DNA from: Hallerella sp964397425
GTDB taxonomy: Bacteria; Fibrobacterota; Fibrobacteria; Fibrobacterales; Fibrobacteraceae
Length of the DNA: 64,000 nt
Direction of reading: 5' to 3'
Assembly: GCA_964397425.1 (NCBI GenBank)
Contig: CAYNID010000004.1
Span: 124,001-188,000 of the forward strand
Below are positions 51,451 through 61,726 of this stretch, piece by piece (within the stretch, counting starts at the first letter, position 1; each line of letters begins with the position of its first letter). The notes under the pieces are model-generated. The model did no database searches. It saw only the letters and a program-made list of their open reading frames with translations, and was not told the origin of the DNA. The position numbers and the translations under genes were made by a program.

Positions 51451-54400
51451 TTATTTCACGCTAAAATACGAAGCTTCGGGGTGAGAAATATACAGGCCAC
51501 ACACAGACGCCTGTGGATACATCGCTCCGTTTTCCGTAAGGGATATTCCCACGCTATCAAAGTCGATGAGCTTCGCCAAGGTGAAAATGGACTTTTGATC
51601 CGGCAACGATGGGTATCCCACCGCAGGGCGAATGCCTTTCCACGCACAGTTATCCGCCAACTGTTTGGAAAGATATTCAGCTCCCGCCTCTGCCAAGCGG
51701 TCACCAATTGTCTGCAAAAGCAACGCGTCATAATCTCCGCCGCCATGTTCCCGCTTGATTTTTTCCAAGCGTTCGACAAAAGCCGCGCTGACTGTACAAG
51801 CGAAAGCGCCGACAAAGTCAACGAATTCCCCATTTTTTGCCGGAGCGACATAGTCGCAAAGTGAAAGACACGCTCCTTCCGCTTTTTCTTGCCGCGGGGT
51901 CAAAATTTCAACCAAATCCCGGAATGAATCCGCTTTGATTTGAATGCGGTCTTCCTTTCCGGCGGCAGGGTAAAATGCCTGTACAGCGCGAATGGCATAT
52001 TCTTCTTTTTTCAAATCCTCCAGCCATTTTTCCGCATCGGCTTTTAACTTTCTCCCCTCATCAGAATCTTCTTTGACACGCCACGGCCAAAAGAAATAAG
52101 GCCAACTGATGAACGGGATGAGCTTTTCAACGGCTATCGGAGAAAGCTTGCATTCCCCGATAAAAGGCGGCGTTGGCGGCGTATAAGAATTCCAATCAAA
52201 CACGAATCGACGTTCTAAAGGCGATGAAACGGCAACGTCCAAAGCTTCTTTGGCGGCATTTTTCAAGCCAGCCTGCTTTTCGCGCAACCGCTGCTGCTCT
52301 TCCCGATTTTCCCGAATAGTCGCTTCCCGGGTTTCTGGAGAAAGAAGTTTCATGGCAAGTCCCGGATTGCTTGCCGCATCGCGCACATGAAAGACAGGCC
52401 CTTCGTAACAAGGCGCAATTTTAACCGCCGTATGAACCGCCGACGTTGTCGCTCCGCCCACGAGAATCGGCATCCGGAGCCCCGCATTCTGCATTGCCGT
52501 CGCAACGTGACACATTTCTTCGAGCGACGGCGTTATCAACCCGGAAAGGCTCACCATATCCGCTTTATTTTCTATCGCCGCTTTGACAATTTCATCTTCT
52601 GGCACCATGACGCCCAAATCAATCATGTCAAAACCATTGCAGGCCATGATGACAGAAACAATGTTCTTTCCGATATCATGAACATCTCCCTTGACAGTCG
52701 CGATGACGATTTTTCCGCGGGAACTGGAATTCGCCGTTTTGCCCGCTTCAATATAAGGCTGTAAAATTTCAACCGCCTTTTTCATCGTCCGGGCCGTTTT
52801 CACCACCTGCGGCAAAAACATTTTCCCCTCTCCGAACAGCCTGCCGACTTCGTTCATGCCATCCATCAGCGGACCAGAAATGATTTCTACCGGATTTTCT
52901 CCCCGATCCAATAGAATTTTCAAATCGTCTCCCAACGTGGAAGATGTTCCTTTAAGCAAGGCTTCTTGCAGGCGTTCTTCCGGCGTTGAATTTTTTACTT
53001 CTTCCGGCTGCTTGGATTCTGCTTGTGACGCTTTCACTCCGCAAGCAAATATTGCAGTTGGATCATACTTTTCGCCTGTTTCTTTTGCCCGGAGCATCGC
53101 TTCGGTCATTTTTTCCGCAACGGCAATCAGTTCTTCGCCCGCTTCCGGTTCCGTATTCAACACAACTTCTGTAATCGCAAGGCGAAGTTCCGGCGGAATC
53201 GTTTTGTAATCTATCGCCGCAGCAGGATTCATAATGGCCATTCCCATTCCATTGGGAATCGCGTGGTGCAAAAATACAGAATGCATGGCTTCGCGGAGAT
53301 AATTGTTTCCCCGGAACGCAAATGATAAATTGGAAAGTCCTCCCGAAACACGAACTCCCGGCAAATTGTCGATAATCCAACGGGTCGCCCGAATAAAATC
53401 CGCCGCATAAGCATCGTGTTCCGCCATGCCGGTCGCAACTGTCAAAACATTTGGATCAAAGATGATGTCCGTCGGATTAAAGTTCAGCTTTTCCGTCAAC
53501 AATCTGTAAGCCCTAGAAGCGATTTTTATCCGCCTATCATAATCCGTCGCTTGACCTTCTTCATCAAAAAGCATGACGATGACTGCCGCGCCCAAGCGCC
53601 GCACGGTCCGCGCATGTTCCAAAAAAGCGGATTCTCCCATTTTCAAGGAAATGGAATTCACAACACACTTTCCCTGAACACACTTGAGTCCCGCTTCGAT
53701 GATTTCAAATCGGGAGCTGTCAATCATCACCGGAGCCTTGCTGACCGCCGGATCAGAAGCGAGCAAATTCAAAAATCCCGTCATTTCATGATGCGCATCC
53801 AAAAGCCCATCGTCCATGTTGACATCGACAATGCAAGCCCCGTCTTCAACCTGTTTGCGGGCAATGTCCAACGCTTCATCATAATTTTTTTCGTTGATGA
53901 GGCGGAGAAATTTTTTTGACCCGGCGACGTTGCAGCGTTCACCGACTTTGACAAAAAAGCTTTCCTTTTCGTGTTTTTGAATCGGCGCAGCCGCAAGCGG
54001 CTCCAATCCGCTGAGCATGAGCATCGGCGGACGATGAACCGGTTTTCTGCACGGATAATCCGCCGAAAGGCCGTCCAATACTTTGCGAAATGCCGCGATA
54101 TGCTCCGGAGTCGTTCCACAGCAACCGCCCAGCATGTTGACGAGGCCTTCATCCAAGTAAGGCTGAATTTTCCGGACCATGTCTTCTGGCGTATCATCGT
54201 AAGCGCCGAATTGATTCGGAAGTCCCGCATTCGGATGGCAACTGACATAGCAAGGTGCAACTTTCGCCATGCGCCGCAAATAGGGGAGCATTCCGTCCGC
54301 ACCCAGTCCACAATTCAATCCAATGGAAAGAGGTTCTGCATGCATGACGCTGATAATGAACGCCTCCACCGTTTGCCCGGAAAGCGTTCTTCCCGAAGCA

Positions 54401-54990
54401 TCGCTCACCGTCATCGAAAGCAAAACTTCCAGTGGCCGGGAATTTCCTTTGGCCGCCATCGCATCTTTGACTTTTTGATATGCGCTGAGCGCCGCCTTGG
54501 CGTTCAACGTGTCAAAAATCGTTTCAAGCAAAATGCCGTCGACGCCCGATTCCGCCAAAACTTCAATTTGTTCTAAATACGCGGACTCCAGTTCATCAAA
54601 TGTAATTGCGCGACTGGCCGGATCGTTGACATCTTCGCTCATGGAAAGCATTTTGCTCGTCGGTCCAACATCTCCCAAGATAAAGACCTGGCGCCCGCCG
54701 GCTTCGGAGGCGGCCTGTTTGGCAATCGCGACTGCCGCACGGTTCATTTCCGCAATGCGGTTTTCTTGGTGATATTCTCGCTGTGAAATCCGTTGTGACG
54801 AAAACGTGTTGGTCGTCAAAACGTCAACGCCGGCAGCCACATAACGCCGTTGAATATCGAGAATCACCTCGGGGCGTTCTATCGACAGCATGTCGTTGTT
54901 CGCACCTTGAATCCCATACGTTTGAATGACAGAACCCATGCCGCCGTCTAACAGCAAAATTTTTTGTTCAAAAGCTTCTCGAAGAGTCAT
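51451..54990 (-). CDS. metH: Cobalamin-dependent methionine synthase
   Basis: The 1179-residue enzyme makes methionine from homocysteine using methyl-tetrahydrofolate and B12. In order it has the homocysteine domain (about 1-330, LLLDGGMGSVIQT and the zinc-binding GGCCGTTPEHI), the pterin-binding domain (about 345-610, NVAGSKKFLRLI), the B12 cap and Rossmann domains (about 640-880, DVHDIGKNIVSVIM with the Co-ligand His), and the C-terminal SAM-activation domain (about 900-1179, RPAVGYPSLPD). All are complete. Starts upstream of ATG 54990 enter the neighbouring gene. No B12 riboswitch is seen. Confidence 0.97.
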   Translation of the reverse strand: MTLREAFEQKILLLDGGMGSVIQTYGIQGANNDMLSIERPEVILDIQRRYVAAGVDVLTTNTFSSQRISQREYHQENRIAEMNRAAVAIAKQAASEAGGRQVFILGDVGPTSKMLSMSEDVNDPASRAITFDELESAYLEQIEVLAESGVDGILLETIFDTLNAKAALSAYQKVKDAMAAKGNSRPLEVLLSMTVSDASGRTLSGQTVEAFIISVMHAEPLSIGLNCGLGADGMLPYLRRMAKVAPCYVSCHPNAGLPNQFGAYDDTPEDMVRKIQPYLDEGLVNMLGGCCGTTPEHIAAFRKVLDGLSADYPCRKPVHRPPMLMLSGLEPLAAAPIQKHEKESFFVKVGERCNVAGSKKFLRLINEKNYDEALDIARKQVEDGACIVDVNMDDGLLDAHHEMTGFLNLLASDPAVSKAPVMIDSSRFEIIEAGLKCVQGKCVVNSISLKMGESAFLEHARTVRRLGAAVIVMLFDEEGQATDYDRRIKIASRAYRLLTEKLNFNPTDIIFDPNVLTVATGMAEHDAYAADFIRATRWIIDNLPGVRVSGGLSNLSFAFRGNNYLREAMHSVFLHHAIPNGMGMAIMNPAAAIDYKTIPPELRLAITEVVLNTEPEAGEELIAVAEKMTEAMLRAKETGEKYDPTAIFACGVKASQAESKQPEEVKNSTPEERLQEALLKGTSSTLGDDLKILLDRGENPVEIISGPLMDGMNEVGRLFGEGKMFLPQVVKTARTMKKAVEILQPYIEAGKTANSSSRGKIVIATVKGDVHDIGKNIVSVIMACNGFDMIDLGVMVPEDEIVKAAIENKADMVSLSGLITPSLEEMCHVATAMQNAGLRMPILVGGATTSAVHTAVKIAPCYEGPVFHVRDAASNPGLAMKLLSPETREATIRENREEQQRLREKQAGLKNAAKEALDVAVSSPLERRFVFDWNSYTPPTPPFIGECKLSPIAVEKLIPFISWPYFFWPWRVKEDSDEGRKLKADAEKWLEDLKKEEYAIRAVQAFYPAAGKEDRIQIKADSFRDLVEILTPRQEKAEGACLSLCDYVAPAKNGEFVDFVGAFACTVSAAFVERLEKIKREHGGGDYDALLLQTIGDRLAEAGAEYLSKQLADNCAWKGIRPAVGYPSLPDQKSIFTLAKLIDFDSVGISLTENGAMYPQASVCGLYISHPEASYFSVK

Positions 54991-55018
54991 AGTGCCTTCA
55001 TTTACAAAAGGAGATTTT

Positions 55019-56188
55019 TTAACTCCGTTCCAATAAGACAAGAGTTTCCAAATGCGGTGTTCCCGGGAACAAATCCAGCGGTTGAATTTTCGAAACCCGG
55101 TAATGCGACAGCCGCCATTGATTGACAGAACGCGGAATTTCATCCGTTCCACAGAAAATGTGCAGCACCCGTTCAGGACCGCGCTTTGCCAACGCCGGAA
55201 TGACTCCCTGTTCTACGCTTTTTCGCGGCGGGTCGAGCAGTAAAAATTCCGCATCGTCAAACGCCGGAATCGATTTTTCTACAAAACGCCCATCGATTTT
55301 TCCTGCGACAAATTGCGCCCGCCGTTTTAAAAAACGGGCGTTGGACTTCGCCGATTCAATCGAGGGTCCAATCCATTCAACCCCAAAAGAAGACTTCGCC
55401 TTTTCGCCGATGCCAAAAGAAAACAGTCCATAGCCACAATACAAATCCAACAAGTGCGCGTTTTCACCGGGAGAAAGCAAATCCCCGGCAAGCCGGAGCA
55501 AATTCGGAATTTGAGATTCGTTGATTTGACTAAACCCTGTCACCGGATATTTCAAACGGAACTTTCCCAAATCCAACGTCAAATCCTTTGGACCGTAAAG
55601 CGTTTTGAACGAAAGCGTTTTTATCGGGCGTTCCGCTTCCAGATAGTAATCCGAACGGGTCGGGTCAAAGTAAAGGTGCGCCGCAAAAACGTTCAAGCCT
55701 GAAGCCTTCAAATGTTCCGACAGCAATTTCAATTTGCGGACAATCACAGCGTCCATTTTGCAAATGTTGAAGATGAGCGCGAACCGCGTGTAAGAACCGC
55801 GGATAACCACCCAATTCATCACCGCAGAAAGCGCGCCGAATACGGGCTTGTTCAAGTAATCTTCGATGAACCGGTAAATAGCCAAATGCTCAGACGGTTC
55901 CAGGATTTCCGCATAACCGGTGCGGTCTTCCCGGTCGCCAAAAACCAATCGGCAAGAGCCGTTTTCAAAAAAGCAGCGCCGTTTCGTCGTCGTCCGATAC
56001 GCCCTGGATTTGGGACTATCCACAATCAAGTCCGGTTCTGGCAGGCCGTTTTCTTTGCAAAAAAGGGAAAACGCTTTGTTTTTCACATCCAATTCTTCAC
56101 CGTAATCCATCGCGGCAATCGGAAGCGGTGAATTTCCCAAAAAAGCTTTCGGCAAGCGCTCACGGAGAGCTTTCGCAAATTCCATCAT
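55019..56188 (-). CDS. RNA m5U methyltransferase family protein (TrmA/RlmD-like)
   Basis: The 389-residue protein has the family C-terminal catalytic domain: GFSQINESQI, the SAM motif LLDLYCGYGLFSFGIG, LLLDPPRKS, the catalytic Cys in HIFCGTDEI and the closing FPGTPHLETLVLLE with the base Glu. It adds a methyl to C5 of uridine in tRNA or rRNA; the target is not clear. The N-terminal TRAM domain and the Fe-S Cys cluster of RlmD are missing, so a TrmA-like role is more likely. The start overlaps the NlpE-like stop in ATGA. Confidence 0.82.
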   Translation of the reverse strand: MMEFAKALRERLPKAFLGNSPLPIAAMDYGEELDVKNKAFSLFCKENGLPEPDLIVDSPKSRAYRTTTKRRCFFENGSCRLVFGDREDRTGYAEILEPSEHLAIYRFIEDYLNKPVFGALSAVMNWVVIRGSYTRFALIFNICKMDAVIVRKLKLLSEHLKASGLNVFAAHLYFDPTRSDYYLEAERPIKTLSFKTLYGPKDLTLDLGKFRLKYPVTGFSQINESQIPNLLRLAGDLLSPGENAHLLDLYCGYGLFSFGIGEKAKSSFGVEWIGPSIESAKSNARFLKRRAQFVAGKIDGRFVEKSIPAFDDAEFLLLDPPRKSVEQGVIPALAKRGPERVLHIFCGTDEIPRSVNQWRLSHYRVSKIQPLDLFPGTPHLETLVLLERS

Positions 56189-56646
56189 GGAGATTTTCCT
56201 ACATTCAAAAGGCGGAGCAACTGGTAAGGCTCTTCCGTTTCATCCAAATAAACGTTTCCATCCCGATTCAAATAATAAAGGGAAGTTCCTTTGTGCTTTT
56301 GAAAACGGAAAAAGCGCCTGTCATCATCAAAACGAACCGCGACAAACTCCGCGCTGTCGATATATGTCGCAGAACTTTTTACGGTATCTTCTCCCGCCGA
56401 AGAAATGAACACTTCTTGAACAGCCGCTTTCCCTGCACTGTCAAGAGTCATCCGAACCCGATGAATATCGCATTCATCACAAGGCAACATTCCAACATAA
56501 ACGCCTTCGACACCCTCTGGCACTTGAATTTCCGCCAATTTGGGTAACGACTTCAACGTCTCTTCTACTTTTTCCGCTTTTTTCTCATCCTCTTGAGCGC
56601 AGGCGAAAAGAAACAAGAAAAGCAGCGGCAACGCAAAATATTTCAT
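56185..56646 (-). CDS. NlpE-like lipoprotein
   Basis: The 153-residue lipoprotein has a lipobox LFAC (Cys at residue 16) and the NlpE N-terminal domain: GVYVGMLPCDECDIHRVRMTL, with the conserved CxxC, followed by beta strands. NlpE senses envelope and copper stress in enterobacteria; here only the N-terminal domain is present. AGGAG precedes the ATG, which follows the upstream stop directly. Confidence 0.75.
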   Translation of the reverse strand: MKYFALPLLFLFLFACAQEDEKKAEKVEETLKSLPKLAEIQVPEGVEGVYVGMLPCDECDIHRVRMTLDSAGKAAVQEVFISSAGEDTVKSSATYIDSAEFVAVRFDDDRRFFRFQKHKGTSLYYLNRDGNVYLDETEEPYQLLRLLNVGKSP

Positions 56647-57420
56647 TTATTCTCCTACAAGTACAATGCGGAGTCCCGTTTCGTTCGAAGCGAAATCCGG
56701 CGTTTTCTTTTCCACTTGATTCCAGGCCAATTCAGAAGCTTTCGACCTCCAAGAACCACCTTGCAACGCCGTGTCGGCAGTCCATTCACTCACATTCCCA
56801 GCCATATCGTAAAGACCCAAGGCGTTGGGCAATTTCAATGCGACCGGGCGGTAGCCATCCGTCAAAATGTATTGGGCGTATTTCGAAGCGACATCCGTTC
56901 CCCAGTAATACGTGTCCAAATTTCCCGCCTGGTAAGATTTTTTCCATTCGTCAGAAGTCGGCAAACGGACCGCTTTTTTCGAAAAGTCCGCCCGGAGTCC
57001 AACCAGTTTGTTTCCCGCCCCTCGGGACGTGTAAGAATAAGCCGTGTCCAAATCCATTTTTTTGGAAAGGGCGTTTGCAAAAAGGATCGCATCATACCAC
57101 GAAACATTTGCCACCGGGAAGGAATCTCCAACAGAGTTTCGCAGTTGCTCAGGGAGGCTGCCCATCAGCGAAGAATAATCCGACTGCGTGATTTCCGTTT
57201 GCGAAATGGAAAACCCCATTTTGGTGTCCACCCAACGGAGAGCCATTTGAGAGGCGCTCGAAACGGATTCCGTACTCGCCGAAGATTTTTCGGCAACCGA
57301 AGATGTTCCCTGCAAAGACCCCGGTCCATTTTCACTGCCCGTTTCTCCATTTGTCGGCGAAGAGCAGGCAGTCAAAATTCCTGCACAAACAACAGCGGCG
57401 GTCCATTTCAAAATACGCAT
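56647..57420 (-). CDS. Lipoprotein with formylglycine-generating enzyme-like domain
   Basis: The 257-residue product has a lipobox LTAC (Cys at residue 19), a Ser-rich linker (20-60), and a SUMF1/FGE-like domain from about residue 65: GFSISQTEITQSDYSSL, FPVANVSWYDAILFANALS, RLPTSDEW, YDMAGNVSEW and a closing RIVLVGE. The two reactive Cys of true FGEs are not evident, so it is probably a non-catalytic or binding relative, like many such secreted proteins. AGGA lies 9 bases before the ATG at 57420. Confidence 0.75.
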   Translation of the reverse strand: MRILKWTAAVVCAGILTACSSPTNGETGSENGPGSLQGTSSVAEKSSASTESVSSASQMALRWVDTKMGFSISQTEITQSDYSSLMGSLPEQLRNSVGDSFPVANVSWYDAILFANALSKKMDLDTAYSYTSRGAGNKLVGLRADFSKKAVRLPTSDEWKKSYQAGNLDTYYWGTDVASKYAQYILTDGYRPVALKLPNALGLYDMAGNVSEWTADTALQGGSWRSKASELAWNQVEKKTPDFASNETGLRIVLVGE

Positions 57421-57432
57421 CGGACAATTCCT

Positions 57433-57460
57433 ACAGGGTAAAATCTTTCTTTCACCCTGT
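57433..57460 (-). promoter_or_regulatory. Inverted repeat in the leader of the FGE-like lipoprotein gene
   Basis: ACAGGGT (57433-57439) and ACCCTGT (57454-57460) form a 7-bp stem that ends right next to the AGGA ribosome site on the minus strand. It may be an operator or a hairpin that affects translation. Upstream, 57480-57685, I see no other element. Confidence 0.35.
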
Positions 57461-57685
57461 AAATTTAATTCAAAGTCGAACCCATCAAACCGCGCCGCAT
57501 TCGCATTCATTCCCAAAATCAGCTCTATTTTCCGACGACAAAATTCAAGCCGCCACAGCCGTCTTTCCAGGACGGTTCCGGGCGATGCCGAAACGAGCAG
57601 AAATCCAACGCGAAAATTCGTACAAATTAATTCGCAGCGGTAAACGACGGAAACGAAGTGTCAACCGTTCGAGATTATGCAAATT

Positions 57686-60600
57686 TTATCGAACGACTCC
57701 AACCCGATAAAACTTTTCTTTTTTCTTTCCCGATGTGAATTTGACACGAAGCCTGGCCGTATACACGTCGCTGCCCAAGCGGGAAACATCCAGATTATCC
57801 ACTTGATTGTTTCCTTTGTTTGCACCGCCTAGCTTTTGAGAAAACACGCAAAGTCCTGTAATGTCGTAAAATTCGAGAGTTGCCGATTTCGCGTTCATCC
57901 CCAATTCAAAACGGACATTCGCCTTTCCTCCGCGGACCGGATTCGGGTAAACGAAAAACTCGCCGATGCTTTCCACAGAATCACTTGCCGCAGGTTCTGA
58001 AAGACGCGAAGCGTCGAAGAAATTTGTTCTGGCGTTCCCATTCCCGGGCACGCTCCAAGCTTTAGCCGAGGCGACAGCCCCCTGAGCAGACTTCGCCAAA
58101 TGATATCCGGACACCGAATTTCTCTGGAACGCATACACTTGCGGTCCCGGCAAAGAATCCACCGTTTTGGCGACAAAAAAGCTCATGGGCCGCACAACTT
58201 CTCCGTATTCAAACGCCCCAGCAGAAATCGGGAATCCATCCGTGAACTTTTTTCCATTCGAAAGGAACGCAAGGAGCATTCCCCCATTCGTTCCCACCAG
58301 AATTTCTGGCAAGCTGTCACCGGAAACATCGACAACCAGCGGATCCGAATGGAAACTGTATTCAGGAAGTCCACGGGCAATTTTGGCAGGGAACCCCGAA
58401 ATGACAACGCCCGAATGGTCTATCGCATAAAGCAGGTTGTAGCCCAAGAAAACGGCATCCGGGTAACCGTCCCCGTTGATATCGCTAATGGCTATCGCAG
58501 ACGTTTCATCGTAAAAGTCCCGAACGCCATCGTTTCCGCGTTTAAAAGATTTGGGTGCGAACAGGACTTTCGCCGAGTCCTCAGCCCGGACCATGGTCGC
58601 GTATCCGCGGCTGCCAAGGATGAACAATTCTGATTTTCCATCCCGATCAAAATCGGAGCAGGCGATTCGGAAGCTTTGCTTTTTTACCGGAGCGAGCAAT
58701 TTCCCCTGAATTTTGGGAGAAGGCAATTTTTGAATCCGTCCTTCTGCACTTTTGTAAAGCGCCAATTCCGCGTTTTCTCCGACAAGGGCTATATCCGCGG
58801 ATTCTTCGGAAGGGCAAAGCGCCATGTCTTGCGGAATGAAATTTTCCGGAAGCGCAAAACGGTCTTCTTTAGAAAGATCCGAAGTACGGAAACGGTAAAA
58901 AGTTACCGAATCCGCGACAAAAACATAACCGCCATCCAACAACGGCCCAACCTTCGCCGATGGAATCTTGACGCTTTCCCTGTCATACTGAATTTGATCT
59001 ATCGCAGACAAGAGCGCAGTGCGCACAAGTCCCGCATTTTGATGCAAGCTGAATACGGAATCCCCAGTCGCCGCCAGTCCCAAAAGATTGCCCGCTGATT
59101 TTCCCAACCGATAAAGTGGAACTTGAACCGTTGAATCCGCGCGGGAAAGGACCGTCCGCACAACAAGCGTATCGCTTTCCACCAGAGAATCCCCCGTCGC
59201 CGTCATCAGTTGAAGCGTGCCGTCTTCTGCACCAAAGACAATCAACTTTTCCCCGGCGCCGACCGACATTCCTTCCGGGTAATCCAACGCAACGGCAGCC
59301 CGCATCGCCGCATCAACACCGACATTCTTCGGAAACTTTGAACCGGAAATCAACGCGTTCGAAGCCCACGAAATCCGCACTGGAATCGATGACGCCGCAA
59401 AATTCCAGACGCTGTCTCCCATAAACAGATTCGACGTTTTTTCTACGTGGAAATTTTTTCCTTTTTCCGCCGAAACCGTGATGCCCGTGTAGCCGCCCGT
59501 CGTCGTCGCCGTATTGCCGTAACCAGACGGGCGAATGGACCACACCGTATCCTTGGGGGATTTTTCACCGCGGCGAAGATGCGGGATCAAATCCGCACCG
59601 GAACCGTAATCGTAAGAATCTTCTCCGAGCGCATTTTTAAACGTTTTCCCAATCGAAAGGACTTTGTCCGCTTCGGCAAGCATGATGCCAAATTGATGAT
59701 CTTTTACCGTGTCACCGCCCCAGAAATTGGTGACTCCATAGGGGAGCGCCTCGCGCAAATACCAATCGTTGACCTTCCACACGGCGATTCCGCTGGATGG
59801 AAGCCCCGCGTCAAACGAAGACACGTTGACAATTACGCCGTTCAATTTTTTCTTGTTCTTCGTACATTTTCCCTTTGAATCGCAGATGCTGTCTTCGAAC
59901 GCCACATGCAAACTGTCGACCGGATAAACTTTGGTCAGAATTTCATAGTCCGTTTCCGCAGCCACATCCGAAGCGGGAACATACGAAACGGCAATCTTTG
60001 CCGAATCCCCGGCGGAGCGTTCCCTGTTTTCAATCAAGAGGTATTCATTCGAAGACAGCGGCACTTTCAATATTTCCGTACCGTTTCCAGATCCCGCCGA
60101 GACGATTTCCTTTGTCAAACTGCCTTCCGATGGCGGATAAACCGTTTGGACTTTCGCCCATCCCATGTATGCGCGCATCCAAGCAGAGGGCAATACCGGA
60201 AAGAAACCGTTTCCGGCGTTGTATCCGGCAAAATCCATCACGTCAAAATATCCCAGCCTCGAAATGCCCTTGACCACGTCGTATGTGTTCGGCATTCCCA
60301 GTTCCCTGCCAATTTGATTCACCAAAATCCCGTTGATTCCCCAGTTGAGACCGTCCTGCGATGCGGTTTCACTGGTGACCATCACCGTTTTGAGCGTATC
60401 GAAAGTGGCCCCCGGAATCACCATGCCAAAACGATCTCCCGCACAATTCCGTTTTTCATCGGTGGAATCCAGATACGCCCAATAATCCTGCACCACGTAA
60501 ACATCCATAAAATCGCCCTGGGTATCCGCATGGTTTGTTCCCATGCTGCCTCCGTCCAAAAGGCGGCTCGCTCCAGCATGGATAATCATGAACGCGCGTT

Positions 60601-61102
60601 TTTTATTCGGCGATTTGGGCATCGGAACCCGAAAGGGATTGTCTAACGTATCTTTGGATTGATTGGCTTCGGTGATGGCGTCCCAGATAAAGTTCATGTA
60701 ATCGCGGCTGCGGGCTTCATCAAACTCAGCCGTCTTTTCACCCTTTTTTTTCGCCGTCCGATTGTAATCGATGATATAATGATCCAAAGTGTAAGGCTCG
60801 CCGCTGGGAAAAATCCGCGCCTGGATGACCAGGTTTCCATTGCTGACCGCCCCGTAATAATTGTTCACAAATTCAAAATGTTTTTGCCAATAAGCGGCAC
60901 TCGCCCGGTGACCGCTCGGATCCAAACTGTAATTCGCATTGGACGTGTCACTGTCGGAATCGAAGCGGCCCGTTCCCGTCGTCAGGGAATTGTCTGGAGA
61001 CTCCTGTTTGAACTGAACGCGCAACGCAAAAATTTCAAGCGTGTCGACGGCAAAGGATGATGTGAAGAGGGCGAGAAAAACAAAACAAAAAAGACGGCAC
61101 AT
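57686..61102 (-). CDS. Large secreted M6-peptidase-like protein lacking the HExxH motif
   Basis: The 1138-residue protein has a signal peptide (1-18) and an N-terminal region like M6 (immune inhibitor A) metallopeptidases. At about residue 260, where active members read HExGHxLGLPDLYD, this one reads NQIGRELGMPNTYD: both metal-binding His and the catalytic Glu are replaced. A beta-rich middle follows, then FG-GAP-like repeats (DFDRDGKSELFIL, DINGDGYPDAVFLG, DVSGDSLPEILVG) and a C-terminal sorting-like domain with VYPNPVRGG. It is therefore probably an inactive binding or display protein. It stands alone. Confidence 0.8.
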   Translation of the reverse strand: MCRLFCFVFLALFTSSFAVDTLEIFALRVQFKQESPDNSLTTGTGRFDSDSDTSNANYSLDPSGHRASAAYWQKHFEFVNNYYGAVSNGNLVIQARIFPSGEPYTLDHYIIDYNRTAKKKGEKTAEFDEARSRDYMNFIWDAITEANQSKDTLDNPFRVPMPKSPNKKRAFMIIHAGASRLLDGGSMGTNHADTQGDFMDVYVVQDYWAYLDSTDEKRNCAGDRFGMVIPGATFDTLKTVMVTSETASQDGLNWGINGILVNQIGRELGMPNTYDVVKGISRLGYFDVMDFAGYNAGNGFFPVLPSAWMRAYMGWAKVQTVYPPSEGSLTKEIVSAGSGNGTEILKVPLSSNEYLLIENRERSAGDSAKIAVSYVPASDVAAETDYEILTKVYPVDSLHVAFEDSICDSKGKCTKNKKKLNGVIVNVSSFDAGLPSSGIAVWKVNDWYLREALPYGVTNFWGGDTVKDHQFGIMLAEADKVLSIGKTFKNALGEDSYDYGSGADLIPHLRRGEKSPKDTVWSIRPSGYGNTATTTGGYTGITVSAEKGKNFHVEKTSNLFMGDSVWNFAASSIPVRISWASNALISGSKFPKNVGVDAAMRAAVALDYPEGMSVGAGEKLIVFGAEDGTLQLMTATGDSLVESDTLVVRTVLSRADSTVQVPLYRLGKSAGNLLGLAATGDSVFSLHQNAGLVRTALLSAIDQIQYDRESVKIPSAKVGPLLDGGYVFVADSVTFYRFRTSDLSKEDRFALPENFIPQDMALCPSEESADIALVGENAELALYKSAEGRIQKLPSPKIQGKLLAPVKKQSFRIACSDFDRDGKSELFILGSRGYATMVRAEDSAKVLFAPKSFKRGNDGVRDFYDETSAIAISDINGDGYPDAVFLGYNLLYAIDHSGVVISGFPAKIARGLPEYSFHSDPLVVDVSGDSLPEILVGTNGGMLLAFLSNGKKFTDGFPISAGAFEYGEVVRPMSFFVAKTVDSLPGPQVYAFQRNSVSGYHLAKSAQGAVASAKAWSVPGNGNARTNFFDASRLSEPAASDSVESIGEFFVYPNPVRGGKANVRFELGMNAKSATLEFYDITGLCVFSQKLGGANKGNNQVDNLDVSRLGSDVYTARLRVKFTSGKKKEKFYRVGVVR

Positions 61103-61726
61103 ACATCAAAATTACAAAATCCACAAAATGTTGAGCGGCGGACTATCGCCGCGGACCGATTTGCAGGCTTTTTTGTTCCTCCGTCCGAGTCCGTTTTTTT
61201 GCGATTGAACAAATTCACCGACTTCGATGGGAAAATCGATTTGCCGCACTTTGAAAAATTTCCCCCAGCCAAGGCGACAAATATTCCATCTTCCGCAACG
61301 ATGGTGTCGTTCCCGCTGATGAAGGCGTTGTGAAAGCCGGAATAAACCGCATTTCGACTATTCGAGACAATAAAGGGGTTCCCCGGACAAGTACGCTGGA
61401 ACGGCATGTCATACATTTTGGCAATGGGCAGCCAGTAAAACAATCAAATCGGAGCCATGACTCGTCGCTGGCAGATTTTCTGCACAAACCAAACATTTTT
61501 ATAAATATTTAAGCCCTCTGTTGATAAAAAAAATATATTTACTGTCAGCAAATGACCTTGCCATTGATAAAGCCCAGTCATGAGTTAGATTTGTTTATGA
61601 CGAGCAGCAAGAGCAGGATGGTTGACGTGTTGACAATTCTGATTCCCAGAAAAGTCCGAACGGGCGGACAAAATCAATCAGAAAACAAAAACAATCCATG
61701 CTTGCATGGAAAGGAGAAAAGTCAAC
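61103..61726. other. Gene-free stretch before the decayed toxin gene
   Basis: No frame in this 624-base region looks like an intact gene. Around 61380-61510 a plus-strand frame reads GNGQPVKQSNRSHDSSLADF, which could be part of a decayed larger toxin gene, but I cannot support it. AT-rich sequence lies near 61500-61560. A small palindrome CCATGC-TT-GCATGG (61696-61709) precedes the ribosome site of the next frame. Confidence 0.3.
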
